The notes beneath the pieces were generated by a model. The model worked only from the letters and a program-made list of their open reading frames with translations. It searched no databases and was not told where the DNA came from. Made by a program: the position numbers and the translations under genes. Below, one piece after another: positions 1 to 10,031 of a stretch of DNA of 64,000 bases (position 1 is its first letter; each line of letters starts with the position of its first letter). Source of the stretch: Burkholderiales bacterium (GTDB lineage Bacteria; Pseudomonadota; Gammaproteobacteria; Burkholderiales; Nitrosomonadaceae); the NCBI GenBank assembly GCA_015075225.1, contig JABTUQ010000001.1, forward strand, positions 372,001 through 436,000, written 5' to 3'.

Positions 1-419
1 TTTTGTTTGAGTGCGCTGAACATGGGTGGAATTTGATTCGATCGGCCAAGAAAGGTTTGCAGAGTCCGAGTTACTTGCTCGTAACCAGGTGGACAAATAC
101 CAGAATCAGCCACATGCCTGATTTCACCCTCGGCATCTCCTGTATTGCTAAGATAACCGAGCCTGAGGGAGGCCACGTAAGTCTTATCCACACTCAACAA
201 AGCCGAAGAAAACTTGGTAGCCTCACCAAGGCAGATTGGCAACAACCCTTGTGCCATTGGATCCAGCGTACCGGTATGCCCCGCCTTGGCTGCCGATAAT
301 AAACGTTTGCTGACCTGGAGTGCCCGATTGGACGAAATGCCGGAAGGTTTGTTGAGCAACAAAACTCCGCTGATATGAACAGATTGAGACAGAGCAGACC
401 TTTTAACCGATTGGGTCAT
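1..419 (-). CDS. truB: TruB tRNA pseudouridine-55 synthase (3' part beyond window)
   Basis: TruB makes pseudouridine 55 in the T loop of tRNAs. The first ~139 codons lie here; the rest runs off the left edge. The translated start reads MTQSVKRSALSQSVHISG, and the family signature GHTGTLDP follows at about residues 47-54, with the catalytic aspartate at about residue 53. A KPSGISSN motif precedes it, as is usual in TruB. It is the last visible gene of rimP-nusA-infB-rbfA-truB, 24 bp after the rbfA stop, the classical bacterial order, so it is probably co-transcribed. Partial only because of the window edge. Confidence 0.9.
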   Translation of the reverse strand, partial: MTQSVKRSALSQSVHISGVLLLNKPSGISSNRALQVSKRLLSAAKAGHTGTLDPMAQGLLPICLGEATKFSSALLSVDKTYVASLRLGYLSNTGDAEGEIRHVADSGICPPGYEQVTRTLQTFLGRSNQIPPMFSALKQ

Positions 420-443
420 AAAATTGGCGCGGGATCCGGATAC

Positions 444-809
444 TCAACTCCCGGGATTGAATTTACCCACGGCTTCATCAATCAGCTGGGAGAGTTTCAT
501 ACCGCGTTCCACTGACTCATCATAAACAAACTGCAACTGCGGAATCACTCTCAATCTGATTTTTCCAGCCAGCTGGCTCCGCAAGAAACCAGCCGCGTGC
601 TTCAACCCCTCTTCAGCAATCCGGATGTTCTCGGCGCTTCCCAACGTGGTAAAAAAAACCTTGGCATAGGCATAATCACGTGTGACCTCGACCCCGGTTA
701 ACGTCACCATACCCACTCTCGGATCCATGATCTCATTCTGAATCAACAAGGCCAATTCCCGCTGAATCTGGTCAGCCACCCGTACAGTACGCGAAAAATC
801 TTTGGACAT
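444..809 (-). CDS. rbfA: RbfA 30S ribosome-binding factor
   Basis: RbfA is a small cytoplasmic KH-fold protein that helps mature the 5' end of 16S rRNA and 30S subunits, and matters in the cold. The 121-residue product begins MSKDFSRTVRVADQIQREL and contains the family pattern around DPRVGMVTLTGVEVTRD and the C-terminal RVIPQLQFVYDESVERG. Length is normal. A strong Shine-Dalgarno (AAGGGGG) sits five bases before the ATG. It lies between infB and truB in the usual order. No irregularity seen. Confidence 0.95.
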   Translation of the reverse strand: MSKDFSRTVRVADQIQRELALLIQNEIMDPRVGMVTLTGVEVTRDYAYAKVFFTTLGSAENIRIAEEGLKHAAGFLRSQLAGKIRLRVIPQLQFVYDESVERGMKLSQLIDEAVGKFNPGS

Positions 810-864
810 GATTACCCCCTTCTTCCCAATTCGGGAAACCGCTCATTTCATTGCATGTTCCACA

Positions 865-3510
865 TCACAATACACGAGCTGTTTCAACGATCTCATACGC
901 TTCAATCTGATCGCCCTGTTGGATATCATTGTAGTTTTTCAGAGAAAGACCACATTCAAAACCAGCTTTCACTTCGCGGATATCATCCTTGAATCGCTTC
1001 AATGAATCCAGACTACCGCTATGAATGACCACACCGTCACGTAACACCCTGATCAAAGCATCACGCCTGATCAGCCCTTCCAACACATAACAACCAGCCA
1101 CAACTCCAACTTTGGATATACGATAGATTTCACGAATATCAACCAGCCCCAGGATCTTTTCTTTACGATCCGGCGACATCATTCCTGATAAAGCTTTCTT
1201 AACTTCATCAACTGCTTCATAGATGATGTTGTAATATCGTACATCCACCCCGGTAGAGGCGATCAACTTGCGCGCTCCCAGATCGGCGCGACAGTTAAAC
1301 CCGATAACGACCGCCTTGGATGCAAGAGCCAAGTTGATGTCAGATTCAATAATTGCACCCACGCCACTATGCACAATGTTGATTTTCACCTCGTCGGTTT
1401 CCAGTTTCTTTAGTGCGTATGCCAATGCCTCGCAAGACCCCTGTACATCTGCCTTGATAATCAAATTGAGCGTATTGACATCCCCTTGTTGGCCAAATGC
1501 ATCTTCCATTTTGGCTACTTGCAGCTTATCCAGCCGCACATCACGGAATTTACCCTGACGGAAAAGAGCAACTTCGCGAGCTTTGCGTTCATCATCCAGC
1601 GCTATGAATACTTCTCCGGCACCTGCAACCTCTGATAATCCCTGAATTTCAACAGGAATCGAAGTACCTGCCTCGCCGACCGATTTACCCCGTTCATCCA
1701 GCATAGCTCTGATTTTTCCGAATACTGCTCCAGTCAAGACGACATCGCCACGCCTCAGAGTACCGGATTGCACTAATACTGTTGCAACCGGACCACGCCC
1801 CTTATCCAGTCGCGACTCGATTACCACACCCTTGGCTGGTGCATCCTGAACTGCCTTTAACTCCAGCACTTCAGCCTGTAATAAAACAGCCTCCAGTAAC
1901 TCATCTATCCCTAAGCCGGTTTTTGCAGAAACACCAATGAACATGGCATCCCCTCCCCAATCTTCTGGCACAACACCATGATTGACGAGCTCCTGTTTGA
2001 TACGCTCAAAATTGGCTTCAGGTTTGTCCATTTTATTGACAGCCACTACGACAGGTATTTTGGCGGCCTTGGCATGGTGAATGGCTTCGATTGTCTGCGG
2101 CATCACCCCATCATCCGCAGCTACCACCAGTATGACTATATCGGTAATTTTGGCGCCACGTGCCCGCATCGCGGTAAATGCTTCATGGCCTGGTGTGTCA
2201 AGAAACGTGATCATTCCACGCGAAGTTTCGACGTGGTAAGCACCAATATGCTGGGTAATACCACCCGCCTCCCCTCCTGCAACACGGGTTCTGCGGATAT
2301 AGTCGAGCAATGATGTCTTGCCATGATCTACATGCCCCATCACCGTTACCACAGGCGCACGCGGCTCCATTTTGGCCTCGCTTGAAGAAACATCCACATC
2401 TTCCAGAAAGGATTCAGGGTTATCCGGAGCTGCAACCTTAGCGACGTGCCCCATTTCTTCGACAACAAGCATCGCGGTTTCCTGATCAAGCATCTGATTG
2501 ATCGTCACCATGCTGCCCATTTTCATCAACAATTTGATGACTTCAGCTGCCTTGACGGCCATTTTTTGCGCCAGCGCTGCCACTGAAATGGTTTCAGGAA
2601 TTAAAACTTCATGAACAACTGGTTCGGTGGGTACCGAGAATGCATGTTGCGACTGGAATTCATCCGGTTTATGTTTGCCGTGTTTATCCTTGCGCATCCG
2701 CCATTCCTGTCCTCCGGACAGGTCACCTCGAGCTTTCGACTCACGACGTTTGACGGGCTCGTCTTTCCAGGCATCCTGTTGTCTGGTTTGCTTCTTTTTC
2801 TTATCACCCTTATCTTCTGGCTTAACTACCGGTTTTGGCGAAGCTGGGGGTTTGGTTGTTGTCGCCGTTGGGCTTGCCGGAGTAGCTGCAACTTTTGGTT
2901 TTTCATGCTGCGATTGATTTTCAGTCGCAACCTCTGGCACGGTTGCCACAATCTGCACATCAGGTTGCTCGGCCGGGGTGGCTTCTTTTTTACTTTCAAC
3001 CTGGGCCGCCATCTGCTGTCTTCGTTTTTCCTGTTTTTCTTTCAATTCTGCAGCCTGGCGCGCAATCAATTCCGATCTTTTTCGCGCTTCTTCAGCACGT
3101 AAAGCCATTTGCTCGGCATCAATGATCGGTCTTACTGCAGCTATCTCAGGAATAATCGCAGTTTTTACAGACGAAGATTCTTCATCCATTTTTTTCTCAG
3201 CTGCTTCAGGCTCATCCTGTTTGGTCAGCACCCGTTTTTTTCTGACCTTGACTTCGATAGTCCTTGGTCTGCCGGCACTATCCGCATGCTTTATCTCGGT
3301 CGTTTGTTTACGCGCAAGCGTGATTTTTGTTCTTGATCCACTGCTTCCATGCGATTTACGCAAATAATCAAGAAGCTGAGCCTTGTCTTGTTCTGTCACA
3401 ACATCTGCTGCTGATACTTTGCCTACTCCAGCAGCTTGAAGTTGCTCCAGCAACAAATTGGGCAGCATACCCAGATCATGCGCAAATTGCTCTACAGTCA
3501 TTTGAGTCAT
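865..3510 (-). CDS. infB: Translation initiation factor IF-2
   Basis: IF-2 is the GTPase that places fMet-tRNA on the 30S subunit and drives subunit joining. The product (about 881 residues) has an IF2 N-terminal domain, a long charged Ala/Lys/Glu/Pro-rich linker (about 100-290), a second IF2_N segment, and the G domain with G1 GHVDHGKT near residue 392, G3 DTPGH and G4 NKMD, followed by IF2 domains II-IV. ATG at 3510 is chosen because AAAGG lies about six bases upstream and [10 protein letters not shown] matches typical IF-2 starts; an in-frame TTG two codons earlier is possible. It lies between nusA and rbfA. The linker is compositionally biased, as normal for the family. Confidence 0.97.
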   Translation of the reverse strand: MTQMTVEQFAHDLGMLPNLLLEQLQAAGVGKVSAADVVTEQDKAQLLDYLRKSHGSSGSRTKITLARKQTTEIKHADSAGRPRTIEVKVRKKRVLTKQDEPEAAEKKMDEESSSVKTAIIPEIAAVRPIIDAEQMALRAEEARKRSELIARQAAELKEKQEKRRQQMAAQVESKKEATPAEQPDVQIVATVPEVATENQSQHEKPKVAATPASPTATTTKPPASPKPVVKPEDKGDKKKKQTRQQDAWKDEPVKRRESKARGDLSGGQEWRMRKDKHGKHKPDEFQSQHAFSVPTEPVVHEVLIPETISVAALAQKMAVKAAEVIKLLMKMGSMVTINQMLDQETAMLVVEEMGHVAKVAAPDNPESFLEDVDVSSSEAKMEPRAPVVTVMGHVDHGKTSLLDYIRRTRVAGGEAGGITQHIGAYHVETSRGMITFLDTPGHEAFTAMRARGAKITDIVILVVAADDGVMPQTIEAIHHAKAAKIPVVVAVNKMDKPEANFERIKQELVNHGVVPEDWGGDAMFIGVSAKTGLGIDELLEAVLLQAEVLELKAVQDAPAKGVVIESRLDKGRGPVATVLVQSGTLRRGDVVLTGAVFGKIRAMLDERGKSVGEAGTSIPVEIQGLSEVAGAGEVFIALDDERKAREVALFRQGKFRDVRLDKLQVAKMEDAFGQQGDVNTLNLIIKADVQGSCEALAYALKKLETDEVKINIVHSGVGAIIESDINLALASKAVVIGFNCRADLGARKLIASTGVDVRYYNIIYEAVDEVKKALSGMMSPDRKEKILGLVDIREIYRISKVGVVAGCYVLEGLIRRDALIRVLRDGVVIHSGSLDSLKRFKDDIREVKAGFECGLSLKNYNDIQQGDQIEAYEIVETARVL

Positions 3511-3590
3511 CAGCAACCTTTTACTTCAAATCCAACAAAAATCCGAAAATTCGTAATCATTTCCTGTTTTATTTCTTACGATCCTGAAAA

Positions 3591-5060
3591 TCATGCAAAC
3601 CACGGTTCACGTGCTTTGATAATAATCTTACTCGCGCGATCAAAATCTATGCCGGTCAATTCGACCAGATCATCTGCAGCCAAGTCGGCCAATTCTTCCT
3701 GCGTATTGATTCCCTTCGCTGTGAGTTCGCGTACCAGATCCATATCCATACCCTCCAGAGCCAGCAATGCTTCCGAAGCATGGCTAATTTTTTCTTCCGT
3801 TACGATTGCGTCTGTCAGCAAAGCATTCCGGGCACGATTGCGTAACTCCTCAATTGTCTCACGATCGAACTCTTCGATTTCCAGCATTTCTTCAATCGGG
3901 ATATACGCAACCTCTTCCAAAGTAGAAAAACCCTCTTCGACCAGAATACGCCCGACGTCTTCGTCCACATCAAGCTTCTCCATAAACAATTCGCAAATCG
4001 AAGTTGCTTCCTCTACCGTTTTTTCCTGGGATTCCTCCACTGACATGATATTAAGTTGCCAACCGGTCAATTCCGATGCCAGGCGAACATTTTGACCTCC
4101 TCGCCCGATCGCCTGAGCCAGATTTTCCTCATCCACCACTATATCCATGCTGTGTTTGTCTTCGTCCACCACGATACTGCTGATCACAGCAGGCGCCAAC
4201 GCATTCACAACAAATGTAGCCTGCTCATCCGACCACTGAATAATATCTATTCGCTCGCCAGCAAGCTCACTGGTAACAGCCTGCACCCTTGAACCGCGCA
4301 TTCCCACACAGGTACCAACAGGATCCACACGACTATCATTTGATTTAACAGCAATTTTCGCCCTGGAACCCGGATCTCTGGCTGCCGCCTTGATCTCCAG
4401 AATTCCTTCTTCTATTTCGGGCACTTCCAGCTCAAACAACTTGATCAGGAAAGCCGGTGAGGTCCTGGATAAAACCAGCTGCGGCCCTCTCACGGAACGA
4501 TCAACCCTGAGCAAATAGGCACGAACACGATCTCCCATTCTCAAGTTTTCATATGAAATCATCTGGTCGCGCGGCAAAATTGCTTCAATCTTGCCAAATT
4601 CGATAATTGCATTACCACGATCCATACGCTTGATCACGCCATTGATCAGATATTCTCCGCGATCAAGAAAATCATTCAAATTCTGCTCGCGCTCTGCATC
4701 GCGTATTTTTTGAAAAATAACCTGTTTGGCTGCCTGGGCACCAATCCGGTCAAAGGTGACTTCCTCCATTGGCTCTTCGACATATTCGCCCAAAACAGAT
4801 TGTGGATTTTTCTTTAAAGCCTCACTCAATGCGATTTGCCGCTCTGGTGATTCCAGCACTTCCTCAACAATCAACCATCTGCGAAAACAATGAAATGCAC
4901 CTGTATCCCGGTCTATTGAAACATGCACATCAATATCATCCCGGGCATGCTTCTTGGCAGCAGAAGCCAACGCCATTTCAAGCGCGGTAAAAACGATGTT
5001 TTTATCCACATTTTTTTCATGTGCCAAAGCATTGACCAACAGTAAAATCTCGCGGCTCAT
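3591..5060 (-). CDS. nusA: Transcription termination/antitermination factor NusA
   Basis: NusA binds RNA polymerase and nascent RNA and modulates pausing, termination and antitermination. The 489 residues show the N-terminal RNAP-binding domain ([18 protein letters not shown]), an S1 domain, the KH pair including [19 protein letters not shown] and [13 protein letters not shown], and two C-terminal acidic helix-hairpin-helix repeats ending REPWFA. Domain order and length are those of proteobacterial NusA. A very good ribosome site (GGAGG, three bases from ATG) supports the start. It lies between rimP (about 50 bp) and infB (about 80 bp), so the operon is intact. NusA commonly autoregulates this operon; the hairpin upstream of rimP may be the target. 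Confidence 0.97.
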   Translation of the reverse strand: MSREILLLVNALAHEKNVDKNIVFTALEMALASAAKKHARDDIDVHVSIDRDTGAFHCFRRWLIVEEVLESPERQIALSEALKKNPQSVLGEYVEEPMEEVTFDRIGAQAAKQVIFQKIRDAEREQNLNDFLDRGEYLINGVIKRMDRGNAIIEFGKIEAILPRDQMISYENLRMGDRVRAYLLRVDRSVRGPQLVLSRTSPAFLIKLFELEVPEIEEGILEIKAAARDPGSRAKIAVKSNDSRVDPVGTCVGMRGSRVQAVTSELAGERIDIIQWSDEQATFVVNALAPAVISSIVVDEDKHSMDIVVDEENLAQAIGRGGQNVRLASELTGWQLNIMSVEESQEKTVEEATSICELFMEKLDVDEDVGRILVEEGFSTLEEVAYIPIEEMLEIEEFDRETIEELRNRARNALLTDAIVTEEKISHASEALLALEGMDMDLVRELTAKGINTQEELADLAADDLVELTGIDFDRASKIIIKAREPWFA

Positions 5061-5111
5061 ATTCCTCCAGCCTTATTTTTCAACCTTAAACGCGCCATTT
5101 ATCCATCACAA

Positions 5112-5543
5112 TTACAATTTTGGTACTAATCGAGCCTTATCCAGGTTCCCGAAATCCACTCGCACCAACTTGCCATCCACACTTAATGTCAAAGCTTCAT
5201 CATCCACTTCTGCCAACACCCCAACAAAATTTCTTTGACCTTGCAGGGGAATTCTTATTTTTACCTTAGCTAATTCCCCGATATATCGCACAAAGTCAGC
5301 CTTTTTTTTCAAAGGTCTATCCAAGCCCGGTGAAGAAACTTCAAGCCGGTTGTAATCAATATTTTCGACAGCCAGCAACTGGCTTAAATGATTACTGATA
5401 GCGACACAATCATCCAGCGTTATCGATCCTTCCTTTTTATCCACAAACACTCGCAACAATCTTCCCGGAGTAGACTGCTCAATATCGACCAGTTCATACC
5501 CCATGCCGACAATCGTTGGTTCGAGCAACTCAAACAATGACAT
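5112..5543 (-). CDS. rimP: Ribosome maturation factor RimP
   Basis: RimP assists 30S subunit assembly. The product is 143 residues, starting [20 protein letters not shown], with the conserved core [18 protein letters not shown] and [13 protein letters not shown]. Start 5543 is preferred over an in-frame codon 14 triplets upstream because that upstream stretch is the leader hairpin region and the internal ATG matches the family N terminus; GGTGGGG lies just before it. First gene of the rimP-nusA-infB-rbfA-truB operon. No tRNA-Met precedes it, unlike the metY-rimP arrangement of E. coli. Confidence 0.95.
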   Translation of the reverse strand: MSLFELLEPTIVGMGYELVDIEQSTPGRLLRVFVDKKEGSITLDDCVAISNHLSQLLAVENIDYNRLEVSSPGLDRPLKKKADFVRYIGELAKVKIRIPLQGQRNFVGVLAEVDDEALTLSVDGKLVRVDFGNLDKARLVPKL

Positions 5544-5555
5544 AACCCCACCACA

Positions 5556-5582
5556 AATAAAAAATGGGCTAACCAGCCCACC
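5556..5582 (-). promoter_or_regulatory. Terminator-like hairpin in rimP leader
   Basis: On the minus strand TGGGCT-GGTT-AGCCCA forms a perfect 6-bp stem with a four-base loop, immediately followed by TTTTTTATTT, and the rimP ATG lies only about 20 bases further. A hairpin plus U run placed inside the 5' leader is the layout of a transcription attenuator. A rimP-leader RNA motif with a premature terminator has been described in Proteobacteria; identity with that motif is inferred from layout only. Confidence 0.6.
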
Positions 5583-5585
5583 CAT

Positions 5586-6002
5586 CTAAATATGCACGCC
5601 ATTATAACAAGGATTGACATCCACAAAAACAATAATTTGTTTTACCGCAATGTTTCCAATAAGTTACCAATATTCCTCCTTGAAAAACCCTTTCAATGAA
5701 ATACCAAACGAGCAATTTGAACAGAATATATGCCACGATAAAATCCGGCTATAACCACAGAATTTAAAAGTTGCCATGAAACTCCAGGCATGCTTTGCAA
5801 AAGGGTGGATAGAAACAGACAGGAATATTTACACTAAAATGGCGTTCTCGCATTCATATTTTTCCGGATTGGGATTGATTTAAAAACCGAACCAACAATG
5901 ACAGTTCAAAGAAACCGAAGAAATGCCAGTCAAGTACTGCCATCCAATGCCGTTGTTTTAATTTATAACAATCTTCGAATAATTTTTTGGCAATCATAAG
6001 CC
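5586..6002. other. Intergenic region between divergent rimP operon and HDOD gene
   Basis: About 420 bp separate the minus-strand translation operon from the plus-strand signalling genes. The sequence is AT-rich and must hold both promoters, but no convincing paired -35/-10 hexamers, RNA gene or open frame with a ribosome site was recognised. Confidence 0.4.
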
Positions 6003-6854
6003 ATGAATCAATGTGTCATTGACTACAAAACCATAAAATCCACTCAGCCGGAAATCATTTCCAGAATCATCGAGATTGATGAGGAATCTCCAAACTGTTT
6101 CAGGGAAATGGATCGTTTGTTGCGTGCTGACCAGACCGTCGCGGCTTTTATTCTCAGAGTAGCAAACTCCCCTATTTACAATCGCAGCCAACCGATCAGA
6201 ACGCTGCCTATCGCAGTTAGTTTGCTAGGCATCAATATCATCCGCTCACTGGTTATATTGGCTTTCTCGCGTTCTGTTTTTTCCAAAACCAAAAATATGC
6301 TGATTTGCAAACATATTTGGCAACACTCTCTATTGACTGCCATTGCCAGTCATGCCATCTGCTCTGAATTGGGAAAACCGGAGGATTGTGAAGAAGCCTT
6401 TGTAGCTGGACTGGTTCACGATATCGGCAAAGTGTTACTTTTCACCCATGCACGCAAGGAATATATGGATGCTCTGATCTATTCCCTGGAAACCAATTGT
6501 CCAAGCAGCGAAGCAGAACAAAAATTTCTGGGAACGGATCATTACCTGATTGGCGTGGAAGCTGTCAGGGAATGGAAGCTCCCTCCCCAATTTCAACTTT
6601 ATACCGGCACAGATCTTGATCAGATATCACCCGTGCAAACTGAAAACAAAATCCTGCTCTGGCTTGCCATTGCCAACAGCCTGATCAAAGGTGCCGGAAT
6701 TGGTGCAAATCCTTACGAGCCCGATCTTCGCAATAAGAAGCTGCTGGATTACGGATTAACTGAAGAATTTACCGAACAGCTACTGGATGAAGCCTTTTTC
6801 AAACAATTGACGAATGATGAAATCTATCAGTTCTGCGCCCATGATCACAGCTAA
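6003..6854 (+). CDS. HDOD-domain signalling protein
   Basis: HDOD proteins are HD-fold regulators (Pfam HDOD) that usually act as non-catalytic partners in cyclic-nucleotide or two-component signalling. The 283-residue protein has the HDOD pattern QTVAAFILRVANSPIYNR near residues 44-61, the conserved AVSLLGINIIRSLV, and an HDIGK motif at 139-143, with TDHYLIGVE further on. No signal peptide or membrane segment; cytoplasmic. The start ATG is weakly supported by ribosome-site sequence. Its last codons overlap the next reading frame, and a nucleotide cyclase follows, so the genes probably act together. The molecular target is unknown. Confidence 0.85.
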   Translation: MNQCVIDYKTIKSTQPEIISRIIEIDEESPNCFREMDRLLRADQTVAAFILRVANSPIYNRSQPIRTLPIAVSLLGINIIRSLVILAFSRSVFSKTKNMLICKHIWQHSLLTAIASHAICSELGKPEDCEEAFVAGLVHDIGKVLLFTHARKEYMDALIYSLETNCPSSEAEQKFLGTDHYLIGVEAVREWKLPPQFQLYTGTDLDQISPVQTENKILLWLAIANSLIKGAGIGANPYEPDLRNKKLLDYGLTEEFTEQLLDEAFFKQLTNDEIYQFCAHDHS

Positions 6855-7355
6855 CTCCACTGAACCGGATCCAGGCACACCTGCTCGCTCCATCGTTATC
6901 ACCTCGCTTGAACATAATAGTTGGCAAGAACTGGAACAGGAAGTAACAAATACACTGGAACGGCTGCAATGCCTGCGTCTGCTCGATTCCACCTTGCTCC
7001 TGCTGCACAAGGTGATAACAAACATGATCAAAACCATGCATCGTCACGCTTTCCATCTGGCAATCGAAAGAGATCTAAGCCTTGATATAACCAACAAGGA
7101 CAGCATGTTCGATGAACTCTTGCAAAACAGTTAAGCACGCATGGCGACCGGAATATCGAGCAATTTTGCAAAAAACATCATTTCCAGATCACACTGACCT
7201 TCCCCAGGGAAAAAGATACCCTATTACAAATCGACTACCCCGAAAGTTGCGATAGCAGCACCTATCTCGATAATAAACTTGCAAAAGCGATCGGTTTCAC
7301 ACTCATTAGACTAGCTAAAAATGAGGGCACCAGTGAATACTGCAGCGCCAGAATC
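6841..7355 (+). pseudogene. Frameshifted coding region between HDOD and cyclase genes (possible cyclase N-terminal domain)
   Basis: A frame opening at ATG 6841 (or 6814) runs to a stop at 7134 and ends ITNKDSMFDELLQNS. From 7116 the frame of the downstream cyclase is open for 80 codons ahead of the cyclase's first ATG, yet contains no ATG, GTG or TTG. Those codons read like protein (QITLTFPREKDTLLQIDYP, then AKAIGFTLIRLAKNEG). The simplest reading is one gene broken by an indel between about 7113 and 7134, giving either a fused cyclase of about 550 residues or a truncated small protein. The helical N part (LERLQCLRLLDSTLLLLHKVITN) vaguely recalls anti-sigma/histidine-kinase-like ATPase partners, but no ATP-binding motif is clear. 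Confidence 0.55.
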
Positions 7356-8507
7356 ATGCGGAATATGGCAAAACACCCTCATCACCAGGCACAAACAAGC
7401 CATTCCCAGCTTTTGTCCCAAATAGAAGAATCGGATAAAGCCCAAGCTATCTTCTGCAAACTGGGTCACGGCATCATGGTTTTTTCCAGCGCTGGCGATA
7501 TCCTGTCAATTTCTCCCGCAATTCTTGATAATCTGAAACTGGAAGTCACACCCGCTTCAACACACGCGCTCTCCAACGTCATTCCTGGCCATTTTTACAA
7601 TGATGTACTGTGGGGGCTCGCTCTGGAATCGGAAGATGGACTGTTCGAAAATTATCGGATCCGCATCAGGATGCCCCATGACAACAGCCTGTCAATACTA
7701 TTCAATGTCAGTGGCTACCGCCATCACGACATGACTATCCACACACTGTGGCAAGTTGTTTCACTGGATCTCAAGACGACTCATACACTGGCCGAAGGCT
7801 CCATTCTCAATGAAGCCCGCGTGCATAACATTACCCGCAACTACGTCCCTCAACTGATCGAGCAAAAAGCCAGGGAAGTTGTGCGACTGGGGGGAAATGC
7901 ACTTCCCAACGAAGAATGCTGGCTTGCCATCCTGTTTTGCGATATTGCCGGGTTTACCAGCTATGTGGAAAACAATGAAAAAGAAGAATCCGTGATTCAT
8001 ACGCTCAACCTCATACTTGGCAGAATCACAAAAGCTGTCAGGCAACATGACGGCATTATCGACAAGTTCATGGGCGATTGTGTCATGGCACTGTTCAAAG
8101 AACCTCACAAAGCCGTACTGGCTGCACTGGAAATCCACAAACATTCCTATGACTTCAATAATCTGAGAATGCGTGCCGGAAAAGATTTGCTACTTTTGCG
8201 CATTGGTATCCACTGGGGAAAGGTGGTAATTGGCAATGTCGGCTCTGCGGACAGACTGGACTGGACAACAATCGGCGATGCCGTTAACACAGCCGCCCGG
8301 CTCGAGAAAAATTGTGGACCCGGAGCAATCCTGGTTAGCGAAACACTATACAAGACCATCACGCTTGCCGATCACCCTGAAATCAGGTTTAGCAAAGCCT
8401 TCCAACTTGAGTTAAAAGGAAAACGTAACAAAGAAACTGTCCGCTACATTCAAACAGATAATCAATCTCTCTTGCACGACACACGCATCATTCATGCAAA
8501 AAACTGA
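7356..8507 (+). CDS. Class III adenylate/guanylate cyclase with N-terminal sensor region
   Basis: The 383-residue protein has a PAS-like region (GHGIMVFSSAGDILSISPAIL, about 38-57) and a C-terminal class III cyclase homology domain. Catalytic features are visible: the first metal aspartate in FCDIAGF (194-200), the second in DKFMGDCVMA (about 236-245), and IGDAVNTAARLE in the nucleotide/transition-state region. The DKF lysine and the threonine of DWTTIGD fit a bacterial adenylate cyclase, so cAMP is the likelier product, but this is inference. No membrane segment. A second ATG lies three codons in. The frame continues upstream for 80 codons without a start, so the native protein may be longer (see preceding entry). 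Confidence 0.85.
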   Translation: MRNMAKHPHHQAQTSHSQLLSQIEESDKAQAIFCKLGHGIMVFSSAGDILSISPAILDNLKLEVTPASTHALSNVIPGHFYNDVLWGLALESEDGLFENYRIRIRMPHDNSLSILFNVSGYRHHDMTIHTLWQVVSLDLKTTHTLAEGSILNEARVHNITRNYVPQLIEQKAREVVRLGGNALPNEECWLAILFCDIAGFTSYVENNEKEESVIHTLNLILGRITKAVRQHDGIIDKFMGDCVMALFKEPHKAVLAALEIHKHSYDFNNLRMRAGKDLLLLRIGIHWGKVVIGNVGSADRLDWTTIGDAVNTAARLEKNCGPGAILVSETLYKTITLADHPEIRFSKAFQLELKGKRNKETVRYIQTDNQSLLHDTRIIHAKN

Positions 8508-8689
8508 GATCTGCGGCCTCAAGCACATTGCCTGTAATTCACACCCATCTGCGTGACCTCAAACTACCAGTCACCGGGTTATTCAGCGAACAATATCCGT
8601 AAGTTTGTTTTGTTGTCTGTATGGCAGTGAGTTTTGCCATCATAGCAAACTCAAAAAATAGCTTTTTTGTTTGTTTTATTTGGCAAAAA

Positions 8690-9139
8690 TGTTTCCAACG
8701 ACTTCCATTTACCCTCATTGGTAGATTCGGCCACAAACGTCACAAACCTAACATGGGCACAAGTTGATTTGGAAATGTGTGTGCGCATGGATCCACCCGG
8801 ATCAGGTGAAGACAAGGAAAGCAATACCACCCTCAATAACAGCAGTCCAAATCATGAAGGAACAGATAGGACAACACGAAACCCAACGTATTCACCTACA
8901 AGGGGGTTCGCGTGATAAATGCTTTCCGTAGCGCATAAACAGGCTGGTATCGAGAATTCCCGTTGGCACGATCTACGCGCCACGCATAGGCAAGCTGGCA
9001 TATTCAAGTCGATACACCATTACATGCACTGCAGGAACTTGGCAGCTGGGAATCAGCCAATATGGTCAGGCGTTACGCTCACCTTTCCAGCGATCACCTA
9101 GCCAAATACGCTGAAGAAATGAGTGGTAAAATTTATTAA
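8690..9139 (+). pseudogene. Tyrosine-recombinase (phage-type integrase) remnant
   Basis: Pieces of an integrase catalytic domain occur in different frames in the right order: NVTNLTWAQVDLE; then CAWIHPDQVKTRKAI and VQIMKEQIGQHETQ; then VFTYKGVRVINAFRSA; then RWHDLRATH, the active-site HxxR box; and finally HALQELGSWESANMVRRYAH with its catalytic tyrosine, ending EEMSGKIY before a stop. At least three indels separate the pieces, so it is dead. Its 3' end lies about 70 bp from the 3' end of tRNA-Thr, the position expected for an integrase of an element that had inserted at that tRNA. No other cargo of the element is recognised. The 180 bp before it hold nothing recognisable. Confidence 0.8.
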
Positions 9140-9211
9140 TAGTTACAAAAACAGAGGCAGGGACAGGGACAATACAAAACTAAAGAATGATTACGTAAAT
9201 CATTGATTTAA

Positions 9212-9287
9212 TGGTGCCGACACCAAGAGTTGAACTCGGGACCTTCTGATTACAAATCAGCTGCTCTACCAACTGAGCTATGCCGGC
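9212..9287 (-). tRNA. tRNA-Thr (UGU)
   Basis: Minus-strand cloverleaf with acceptor GCCGGCA pairing with TGTCGGC (one G-U), D arm AGCTCAGTTGGTAGAGC, anticodon loop TTTGTAA giving TGT, T arm with GTTCAACTC, and an encoded CCA. The outer anticodon-stem pair appears to be a G-A mismatch. It lies between the integrase remnant and sspA. Confidence 0.92.
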
Positions 9288-9381
9288 ACAAAAACCAAAA
9301 CAGCTTTATTACGTTAAAAAATGATTTACCTTGGTTACCTGCTGAATCAATATCTATCGAAGGATGATAAAAATATACCAG

Positions 9382-9981
9382 TTATTTACGCATTAACTTC
9401 TCGGAAGGTGTTAATGCATCAATAAATAAAGGTCTACTAAAAAGTCGTTCTGCATACTTTAATAAAGATGCAGCTTGCTTAGGTAACTTGATATTATAGT
9501 GATCCAGTCTCCACAATAGGGGAGCAATTGCTACGTCCAACATAGTGTATTCATCTCCAAGCATATATTTCTGCTTGTCAAAGACAGGAGCAATCATAGC
9601 TAACCCGCTCACTATCTCTGCGCGTACTTTGTCTGCTATTTTTTGATCTCCTTGCTCCAGAGATTCTATATGACAGAAAAGCTCTTTCTCAAAACGATGC
9701 AATAATAGCCTTGCACGGGCACGCATTACCGGTTCCGCAGGCATCAACTGCGGGTGGGGAAAACGATCATCAATATATTCATTGATTATGTTTGCCTCAT
9801 GCAGTACCAAATCCCGCTCGACCAAAATTGGCACCTTGCTGTATGAACTAATCACAGCAATATCTTCAGGAATATTGTTAGGATCAACATCAACAACCTG
9901 AAAATCCATATCTTTTTCATGCAAGACAATACGGCACCGATGACTAAAAAGACAAGTTGCCGTTGAATACAATGTCATCAT
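9382..9981 (-). CDS. sspA: Stringent starvation protein A homologue (GST fold)
   Basis: SspA is an RNA-polymerase-associated, glutathione-S-transferase-like protein that affects stationary-phase and stress transcription. The 199-residue product has an N-terminal thioredoxin-like half (MTLYSTATCLFSHRCRIVLHE, with SKVPILVERDLVLHEANIINEYID) and a helical C-terminal half. Length is normal. It follows petC by about 50 bp on the same strand; cytochrome bc1 genes followed by sspA is common in beta- and gammaproteobacteria, which strengthens the assignment over a generic GST. The first codon is ATG-ATG; either may be used. Confidence 0.88.
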   Translation of the reverse strand: MMTLYSTATCLFSHRCRIVLHEKDMDFQVVDVDPNNIPEDIAVISSYSKVPILVERDLVLHEANIINEYIDDRFPHPQLMPAEPVMRARARLLLHRFEKELFCHIESLEQGDQKIADKVRAEIVSGLAMIAPVFDKQKYMLGDEYTMLDVAIAPLLWRLDHYNIKLPKQAASLLKYAERLFSRPLFIDALTPSEKLMRK

Positions 9982-10031
9982 TACTTCAAATCAACCAAAA
10001 AACTGCGTAGGAATTATCTTAATAAAAAACC

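Noticed and set aside
2601..3587. Several long open frames on the plus strand opposite infB
   Set aside because: They lie antisense to the biased Lys/Glu/Ala/Pro-rich linker of IF-2, giving hydrophobic shadow translations; no ribosome sites or families.
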